Shown here: positions 59,472 to 64,000 of the stretch, one piece after another
Numbering within the stretch: position 1 is the stretch's first letter
Layout: each line of letters begins with the position of its first letter
Source of the DNA: Longimicrobium terrae
GTDB taxonomy: Bacteria > Gemmatimonadota > Gemmatimonadetes > Longimicrobiales > Longimicrobiaceae
DNA: 64,000 nt
Assembly: GCF_014202995.1 (NCBI RefSeq)
Contig: NZ_JACHIA010000007.1
Location: 124,001-188,000 of the forward strand
Direction: 5' to 3'
Made by a program: the position numbers and the translations under genes
The notes under the pieces: generated by a model
The model's input: only the letters and a program-made list of their open reading frames with translations
What the model was told of the DNA's origin: nothing
Database searches by the model: none

Positions 59472-60062
59472 ATGCAGGACGAACGCAATCTCGGGGGCGG
59501 CAGCGGAAGCGCCGGTCTCGGTTCGACCGGCGGGACGGGAAGCAGCGGCACCGGAGCCTTTGGATCTACCGGCGGCAGCGGCCTGGGCTCGACGGGCGGC
59601 ACCACGGGCGGCGCGGGATCTTCCGCGTCCAGCACGGGCACGGGCAGCCTGAGCGGCGGCGCTTCGACGGGTGGCAGCACTGGCGCTTCGGCGGCGGGTG
59701 GAGCAGGGACGGCGGCCGGCGGAGCCAACCGGCTCGGCGGGCTGGACCAGCTGCAGAGCACGCTGGGCGACCTGGAGCAGCGCGCCGACCAGTTCATGGA
59801 CCAGGCGGCGGAGCAGCTGGAGAACGCCGCCGACCAGCTGGGCAGCATCGCGGACCGCGTTCCGCAGCGGGGCGTAGGTGCACGCGCCGGCGCCCTGGGC
59901 CACAGCACGGCCGACACGCTGGACGCGGTCGCCCGCTTCCTGCGGGACAACGACACGGCGACGCTGCAGCGGGAGCTGGGCACCATCATCAGCAACCGTC
60001 CGCTCAGCACGCTTCTGCTGGCGGTGGGCGCCGGCTTCGTCGTCGGCAAGGTCCTGCGCTAA
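59472..60062 (+). CDS. Gly/Ser/Thr-rich protein with C-terminal YqjD-like membrane segment
   Basis: 196 residues. Residues 1-88 are low-complexity Gly/Ser/Thr/Ala ('GSTGGTGSSGTGAFGSTGG'). Residues ~90-130 are a charged helix 'LDQLQSTLGDLEQRADQFMD', and 175-196 form a C-terminal anchor 'RPLSTLLLAVGAGFVVGKVLR', the layout of YqjD/ElaB-like membrane-bound, ribosome-associated stress proteins. It is the first of three genes with YqjD/YqjE-like features. ATG after GGAGGGGACGG. Repeats occupy its upstream region. Confidence 0.78.
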   Translation: MQDERNLGGGSGSAGLGSTGGTGSSGTGAFGSTGGSGLGSTGGTTGGAGSSASSTGTGSLSGGASTGGSTGASAAGGAGTAAGGANRLGGLDQLQSTLGDLEQRADQFMDQAAEQLENAADQLGSIADRVPQRGVGARAGALGHSTADTLDAVARFLRDNDTATLQRELGTIISNRPLSTLLLAVGAGFVVGKVLR

Positions 60063-60077
60063 CCCCAGGAGGATCGC

Positions 60078-60530
60078 ATGGCGGAGCTGCATGTAAACCC
60101 GGGCCGGACGGGTGACGGACCGGGCGGGTCTGAGCCGGCTCTCGGCGACCTGATCCGGGCGCTGGCGCAAGACAGCGCAACCCTCGTCCGCCAGGAAGTG
60201 GCTCTGGCCAAGGCGGAGCTTCAGGACACGGTCAAGAGCGTGGCCCGCGACATCGCCATGGTGGCGGTGGGCGGCGTGCTGGCCCTGATCGGCGTCCTGG
60301 TGCTGGTGGCCTTTCTGGTGATCGCGGTGGGTGACGCGGTAAACGAGTACTGGCTGGGCGCGCTCATTGTTGGAGCGGTGTTTCTGCTGATCGGCGGCCT
60401 TCTCGCACTGAGCAACATCAAGAAGCTCAAGCACGAGAGCGTGACGCCGACCCGCACCCTGGAAACGATCAAGGAGGACAAGCAATGGCTGCAGAGCGAG
60501 ATCAAGCAGGCCAAGAAGGATCTGGCATGA
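60078..60530 (+). CDS. Phage-holin-superfamily-like (YqjE/DUF1469) membrane protein
   Basis: 150 residues. N-terminal amphipathic part 'LGDLIRALAQDSATLVRQEVALAKAELQDTV' is typical of the YqjE/Holin_X family; two transmembrane helices follow ('AMVAVGGVLALIGVLVLVAFL', 'WLGALIVGAVFLLIGGLLAL'), then a Lys/Glu tail. Despite the family name these are chromosomal envelope proteins, not lysis genes. 15 bp from the upstream gene with GGAGGA, and ATGA overlap with the next gene, so all three form an operon. Confidence 0.88.
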   Translation: MAELHVNPGRTGDGPGGSEPALGDLIRALAQDSATLVRQEVALAKAELQDTVKSVARDIAMVAVGGVLALIGVLVLVAFLVIAVGDAVNEYWLGALIVGAVFLLIGGLLALSNIKKLKHESVTPTRTLETIKEDKQWLQSEIKQAKKDLA

Positions 60531-61270
60531 GCGGCGCCGGACGTGGCACGGGCGACGCCCAGGTGCATTCCGGTCTGCACAGCGGCGGTGGCGACGAGTA
60601 CTCCGGTCTGGCGTTCGCCGGGCAGGAGCAGGGCGGCCGTCTGAGCGGCGCGGCGGGTGCCGTGCGCGACAAGGCGGGCGACCTGGGCGACACCGCCCGT
60701 CACGCGGCCGGCTCGGTGAGCGGCGCGGCCTCCACCGCCAAGGAGCGGGTGAGCGGCGTGGGCAGCAAGGCGCGGCAGGTGCTGGAGCAGCGCGGCTTCG
60801 TGGATCGCATCCGCGAGAACCCGCTGCCGGTGCTGGGCGTGGCCTTTGCCCTCGGCTTCATTCTGGCCGGCAATGACGACGGCGACGACGTCAACGTGAC
60901 GCCGGCCGGCCGTGCCCGCCGCGAGCTTCGCGGTGCGCTTACGGCCGGGCTCAGCGCGGGCATCGCGCAGGGCGCCCGCGGGTTCTTGAACCAGGCCGGC
61001 ACGCAGGGCGGCGGGTTCGTGAACGATCTGCTCGAGGGACTGCTGAGCCGCGTGGGCGGCCAGGCCAGCTCGCTGTTCGGGGGTGGAAGCACGTCGGGCG
61101 GCAGCTCGTCGGGCTCCAGCCGCGGCGGAAGCTACGGTGGTTCGGCGCAGGGTGGCCGCACCGGCGGTGCCTCCCCCGCCGGACGCACCGGTGGCTCGGC
61201 CGGGTCGGCGGGCTACGGACGGACGGGCGCCGGCACGTCGCGGCCGCCCAGCCATCAGGAAAACCTCTGA
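60527..61270 (+). CDS. YqjD-like membrane protein with Gly/Ser-rich tail
   Basis: 247 residues from the ATG at 60527, which overlaps the previous stop; an ATG at 60485 would overlap the upstream gene by 46 bp. The first ~40 residues are polar, then a helix with 'AVRDKAGDLGDTARHAAGSVSGAASTAKERV' resembling LEA/YqjD helices, a hydrophobic segment 'ENPLPVLGVAFALGFILAG' (about 98-116), and a Gly/Ser/Thr/Arg-rich tail ('GGSTSGGSSSGSSRGGSYGG'). It seems to be an envelope stress protein. Third gene of the operon; acyP starts 4 bp later. Confidence 0.8.
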   Translation: MSGAGRGTGDAQVHSGLHSGGGDEYSGLAFAGQEQGGRLSGAAGAVRDKAGDLGDTARHAAGSVSGAASTAKERVSGVGSKARQVLEQRGFVDRIRENPLPVLGVAFALGFILAGNDDGDDVNVTPAGRARRELRGALTAGLSAGIAQGARGFLNQAGTQGGGFVNDLLEGLLSRVGGQASSLFGGGSTSGGSSSGSSRGGSYGGSAQGGRTGGASPAGRTGGSAGSAGYGRTGAGTSRPPSHQENL

Positions 61271-61274
61271 CCGG

Positions 61275-61550
61275 ATGGCCGAAGCCGGCTATCGGGTGAC
61301 GGGACGGGTGCAGGGAGTGGGGTTCCGCTGGTGGACCCGCTCCCTCGCCACCCGCCTGGGAGTGACGGGCACCGTCCGCAACATGCCGGACGGTGCCGTC
61401 GTCGTTCATGCCCGCGGATCAGACGAGCAGCTCGCGTCTTTCCACGTGGAACTGGGGAAGGGGCCGTTCGGATCCAGGGTCACGGCGGTGGAGCCGCTGC
61501 CGTTCTCGGCCGACGGGTTTGCGGACGGCGAGTTCGTCATCGTTCGCTGA
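61275..61550 (+). CDS. acyP: Acylphosphatase
   Basis: 91 residues, normal size. Signature 'GRVQGVGFRWWTRSLA' with catalytic Arg18, and Asn36 in 'GTVRNMPDGAV'. It hydrolyses acyl phosphates. The gene starts 4 bp after the YqjD-like gene and is the last of that operon, an unusual partnership. A degenerate parS-like palindrome (TTCCACGTGGAA at 61439-61450) sits in the coding region. Confidence 0.95.
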   Translation: MAEAGYRVTGRVQGVGFRWWTRSLATRLGVTGTVRNMPDGAVVVHARGSDEQLASFHVELGKGPFGSRVTAVEPLPFSADGFADGEFVIVR

Positions 61551-61709
61551 ATCCGAAGCAACCCCGAAGGAAAACGACCCGCGAGATTGCGCCTTATCGC
61601 ACGATCCCGCAGTTCCGAATGTGGCAGGTCGAATCCGGGGTTCTATTGCGCCATACGCCATTCTGACGCGGATTTCGTGGCCGGGTGTCCGCTCGGAGCT
61701 GTCCAGCGT

Positions 61710-61725
61710 TGTTCCACGTGAAACA
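61710..61725. other. parS: parS centromere site 3
   Basis: TGTTCCACGTGAAACA, identical to site 2. Its right end abuts the mnmE terminator hairpin. Confidence 0.93.
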
Positions 61726-61754
61726 GGCCGGCTTCTCTTCGGGAAGCCGGCCTG
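61724..61754 (-). terminator. Terminator of mnmE
   Basis: CAGGCCGGCTTC-TCTTCGG-GAAGCCGGCCTG hairpin, 86 bp past the stop at 61840; minus-strand tail is TTTCACG from the parS site. Confidence 0.75.
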
Positions 61755-61839
61755 CTCTTGCTCTCAACCATCCATTCGGCCCGAGTCCCTCGTTACGAGC
61801 TCTCTCCGGTCGAACCGATCCGGGTCGAACGGCGCCGAG

Positions 61840-63204
61840 CTACTTGCCGACGCAGAACGAGCCGAAGACGCGGTCCAGCACGTCGTCCACGCTCACCGCG
61901 CCCACCATGTCCTCCAGCGACTCGGCGGCGGCACGCAGGTGCGTGGCAGCAAACTCCATGGGAACCCCGTCGTCCAGTGCGGCGACGAAACCGCCGATCT
62001 CGTCGCGCGCTGTCCGCAGCGCGCGCGCATGCCGCTCCCGTGTGACGAGCGGTGCTTCAGCCGGCTCGCCAAGGATTGCGCCGAACGCCGTGCGGAGCAG
62101 AGCACCCCGCAGCTCCGGCAGTCCCGCGCCGGTGGCGGTGGACACGTGAATCGCGGACCCGTCATCATCCAGGACCCCGTTCAACTGATCGGCCTTGGTC
62201 CGGACGAGCAGCGTACGATCCGCCGGGAGCGAGGCGAGAAAGGCGCGCTCGTCGTCATCCAGCTCACGACCCACCTCCGCCAGCACGAGCACGATGTCCG
62301 CGGCCGACAGGTACCGCCGCGCGACCTCGATCCCCATCCCCTCCACCACGTCCACCGTCTCGCGAAGGCCGGCGGTGTCCACCAGCCGGAACGGATAGCC
62401 GCGGATGGAGAGCGCGGACTCCAGCGCGTCGCGGGTGGTGCCGGGGATGTCGGTGACGATGGCGCGCTCCATCCCCAGCAGCGCGTTGAAGAGCGACGAC
62501 TTGCCCGCGTTCGGGCGGCCGGCGAGCACGGTGAGCGCTCCTTCGCGCAGCAGTTCGCCCTCCGGCGCGGTGCGGAGCAGGGCATCCAGCTGGGCGCTCA
62601 CGTCCAGTGCGGAGGCACGGATGCGGGCGGGCGGGATGGGCGGCTCGTCTTCTTCCGGGAAGTCGATGGAGTAGGCGATCAGCGCCTCGGTGCCGATGAC
62701 CGCATCGCGCAGGTCCGAGATGCGCCGCGACAGGCCGCGCTCCATCTGGTTGACGGCCGCGCGGTGCAGGGCGGGGGAGCGGCCGTCGATCAGGTCCGCG
62801 ACGGCCTCGGCCTGCAGCAGATCCAGCCGTCCGTTCAGGTACGCGCGGCGGGTGAACTCGCCGGGCTGGGCCGGGCGCGCGCCCGCGGCGAACAGCGCGT
62901 CCAGCACCAGCTGCGGCGTCAGCACGCCGCCGTGCGTGGCGATCTCCACCGTGTCCTGGCCCGTGTAGCTCTGCGGCGCGGGGAACCACGTCACCAGCCC
63001 ACGGTCCAGCAGTTCGCCGGACTCGGGATGGCGGATGGCGGCCAGGCGCTGTACGCGGGGTTGCGGATCACCGAGCGCGGGCGCGACGCGACGGAGTACG
63101 TCCGACGCGCCGGGGCCGGAGACGCGCAGCATGGCCACCGCGCCGCGCCCCTGAGCCGTGGCGATTGCGGCGACCGTGTCCGCGGAAAGAAGGCTGGAGT
63201 TCAT
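61840..63204 (-). CDS. mnmE: tRNA modification GTPase MnmE
   Basis: 454 residues. N-terminal 'TVAAIATAQGRGAVAMLRVSG' domain, the G domain with 'GRPNAGKSSLFNALLG' (G1), 'IVTDIPGTTRDALESAL' (G2), 'LVDTAGLRE' (G3) and 'LVRTKADQL' (G4), and the C-terminal 'FCVGK' with the catalytic Cys. It is the partner of MnmG. The gene is in the usual yidC-mnmE order, with a 220-bp gap containing a palindromic repeat. ATG at 63204 follows GGCTGGAG-type sequence; upstream in-frame codons are repeat DNA. Confidence 0.97.
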   Translation of the reverse strand: MNSSLLSADTVAAIATAQGRGAVAMLRVSGPGASDVLRRVAPALGDPQPRVQRLAAIRHPESGELLDRGLVTWFPAPQSYTGQDTVEIATHGGVLTPQLVLDALFAAGARPAQPGEFTRRAYLNGRLDLLQAEAVADLIDGRSPALHRAAVNQMERGLSRRISDLRDAVIGTEALIAYSIDFPEEDEPPIPPARIRASALDVSAQLDALLRTAPEGELLREGALTVLAGRPNAGKSSLFNALLGMERAIVTDIPGTTRDALESALSIRGYPFRLVDTAGLRETVDVVEGMGIEVARRYLSAADIVLVLAEVGRELDDDERAFLASLPADRTLLVRTKADQLNGVLDDDGSAIHVSTATGAGLPELRGALLRTAFGAILGEPAEAPLVTRERHARALRTARDEIGGFVAALDDGVPMEFAATHLRAAAESLEDMVGAVSVDDVLDRVFGSFCVGK

Positions 63205-63254
63205 GCGGGATGATGGCGCGGCGCCCGCCCGCGCGAAAGAGCGAACGGAAAGAA

Positions 63255-63343
63255 CCTCATACAGAGACGCAGAGGCGCAGAGAAAGACAGGGGTGCCGTC
63301 ATACGCTGTTCCTCTCCTCCGTGTCTCTGCGGCTCTGTGTGAG
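63255..63343. repeat. Large imperfect inverted repeat between yidC and mnmE
   Basis: Left arm CCTCATACAGAGACGCAGAG (63255-63283) and right arm GTCTCTGCGGCTCTGTGTGAG (to 63343) are inverted. Short CAGAGACGCAGAG-type palindromes of this kind are seen as interspersed repeats in several high-GC phyla. Confidence 0.75.
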
Positions 63344-63362
63344 ATGCCGTTCATCGAAAGAA

Positions 63363-63401
63363 AGAAAAAGCGCCCGCCCCGGAAACCGGAGCGGGCGCTT
63401 C
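63363..63401 (-). terminator. Terminator of yidC
   Basis: AAGCGCCCGC...GCGGGCGCTT hairpin with minus-strand TTTTTC tail, 22 bp past the yidC stop. Confidence 0.9.
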
Positions 63402-63423
63402 TGTCGATCAACCACAATGCGAG

Positions 63424-64000
63424 CTACTTCTTGCGGCGCCGCGCGGGGATGCTGCGCAGGTTGGACTTGGTGGCGTCCTTGGCCGCCTTTTCCGCCTTCT
63501 GCGCCTCGGTCGCCCGCCGCCGCTCCTGCGCGATCAGCACCTGCTGCGGGAACGAGGCGATGTTGGTGGCCGCGTAGTACAGGTTCAGCCCCGACGGCAT
63601 GGCAAAGAAGACGAAGCCCATCATCAGCGGCATCGTGTACATCATCATGCGCGCCTGCTCGTTCTGCTCCATCCCGCTGATCCGCGCGCTCGCGTACTGC
63701 AGGCCGAACATGGAAAGGACCAGGAACGCCGGCAGGATGTAGAACGGGTCTCGCAGCGACAGGTCCGGCAACCACGCGAAGTGCTCGCCGCGGAACTCGA
63801 TGGCGCTCTGGAAAACGAAGAAGAGCGTGATGAGCACCGGCATGGGAATCAGCATGGGCACGCACCCCGTCATCATCGACAGGGGGCTGACGCCCAGCTC
63901 CGAGTACAGCGCCATCATCTCGCGGTTCACGCGCGCCGGGTCGTCCTTGTGCTCGGCCTGAATCGCCTTCATCCGCTCCTGCAGAACGGGCTGCACGGCC
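63424..64000 (-). CDS. yidC: Membrane protein insertase YidC, 5' part outside window
   Basis: The C-terminal 192 residues of YidC; the frame is still open at the window end. 'QPVLQERMKAIQAEHKDDPARVNREMMALY' is the conserved cytoplasmic C1 hairpin, followed by the core helices with 'PLSMMTGCVPMLIPMPVLITLFFVFQSAIEFRG', 'LPDLSLRDPFYILPAFLVLSMFGLQY' and 'MPLMMGFVFFAMPSGLNLYYAATNIASFPQQVLI', and a basic tail. YidC inserts and folds inner-membrane proteins alone or with SecYEG. Stop TAG at 63424-63426. In most bacteria rnpA and rpmH lie just beyond. Confidence 0.95.
   Translation of the reverse strand, partial: AVQPVLQERMKAIQAEHKDDPARVNREMMALYSELGVSPLSMMTGCVPMLIPMPVLITLFFVFQSAIEFRGEHFAWLPDLSLRDPFYILPAFLVLSMFGLQYASARISGMEQNEQARMMMYTMPLMMGFVFFAMPSGLNLYYAATNIASFPQQVLIAQERRRATEAQKAEKAAKDATKSNLRSIPARRRKK

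Noticed and set aside
60078-60530. Prophage lysis gene
   Set aside because: The holin-superfamily label reflects a fold family; there is no endolysin, capsid or integrase, and the gene is in a YqjD/YqjE-like operon.
61618-61650. tRNA-like TpsiC arm (GGTCGAATCC)
   Set aside because: No acceptor stem, D arm or anticodon arm can be drawn around it. No tRNA was found elsewhere in the window.

Overview
The window is high-GC (roughly 70%), densely coded bacterial chromosome. Several traits together suggest Gemmatimonadota, probably a Longimicrobium-like lineage: a SusC/SusD pair, a bacterial ceramide operon, CphA/CphB cyanophycin genes, Mpl, parABS beside mnmG/mnmE/yidC, four Uma2-family paralogues and many short intergenic repeats. 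The taxonomic call is inference from gene content, not a database match. I see no insertion sequence, integrase, prophage, CRISPR array, rRNA or tRNA.

Layout. 1-15000: housekeeping and stress genes (DUF1499, GlsB/YeaQ-like plus DUF892 ferritin-like pair, ArfB, Mpl, PAP2 phosphatase, DUF72, an RGG/Tyr-rich disordered protein, a GMC oxidoreductase, a HIT protein, a TPP-dependent E1 alpha, a lone I9 propeptide domain). 15000-23000: a vanadium-dependent haloperoxidase bracketed by two diverged copies of a ~150 bp repeat, a two-subunit molybdenum hydroxylase (CoxS/CoxL type, no FAD subunit), and two beta-propeller-type proteins. 23200-26053: four Uma2 (PD-(D/E)XK-like) genes in tandem, each with its own copy of a hairpin-promoter-leader module. 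26164-33090: a Lon-N domain protein, a Tat-exported DUF1460 amidase and a SusC/SusD outer-membrane uptake pair. 33278-36623: cerR-spt-bcerS, a translationally coupled set for de novo ceramide synthesis. 37139-43056: GAF protein, type II NADH dehydrogenase, hydrolases, a probable beta-barrel protein. 43512-48400: cphA, a CphA-like paralogue stripped of its ATP-grasp domain and P-loop, and cphB (cyanophycin synthesis and breakdown). 49088-52421: MBL hydrolase, methyltransferase lipoprotein, DUF2064 transferase, HD-GYP-like protein. 52557-64000: the origin-proximal group nif3-like, bactofilin, M23 peptidase, parB, parA, mnmG, a YqjD/YqjE-like membrane trio, acyP, mnmE and yidC (cut by the window end), with three parS sites and a small DnaA-box-like cluster.

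Promoters recognisable by eye fit TTGNCN-N17-TARNNT (for example at 12826, 17503, 36770 on the minus strand, and in front of each Uma2 gene). Strong hairpin terminators separate most transcription units. Intergenic DNA is rich in repeats: (GGGAATA)n runs that even supply the stop codons of two genes, GTGCGTGAGT-type arrays in direct and inverted orientation, a 7-bp AGTGCCC minisatellite, and composite palindromic elements of about 80-250 bp.

The items most worth following up are the Uma2 cassette array with its covarying hairpin and fixed-spacing promoter, the stripped CphA paralogue inside the cyanophycin operon, the complete ceramide operon, and the parS/DnaA-box arrangement around mnmG.
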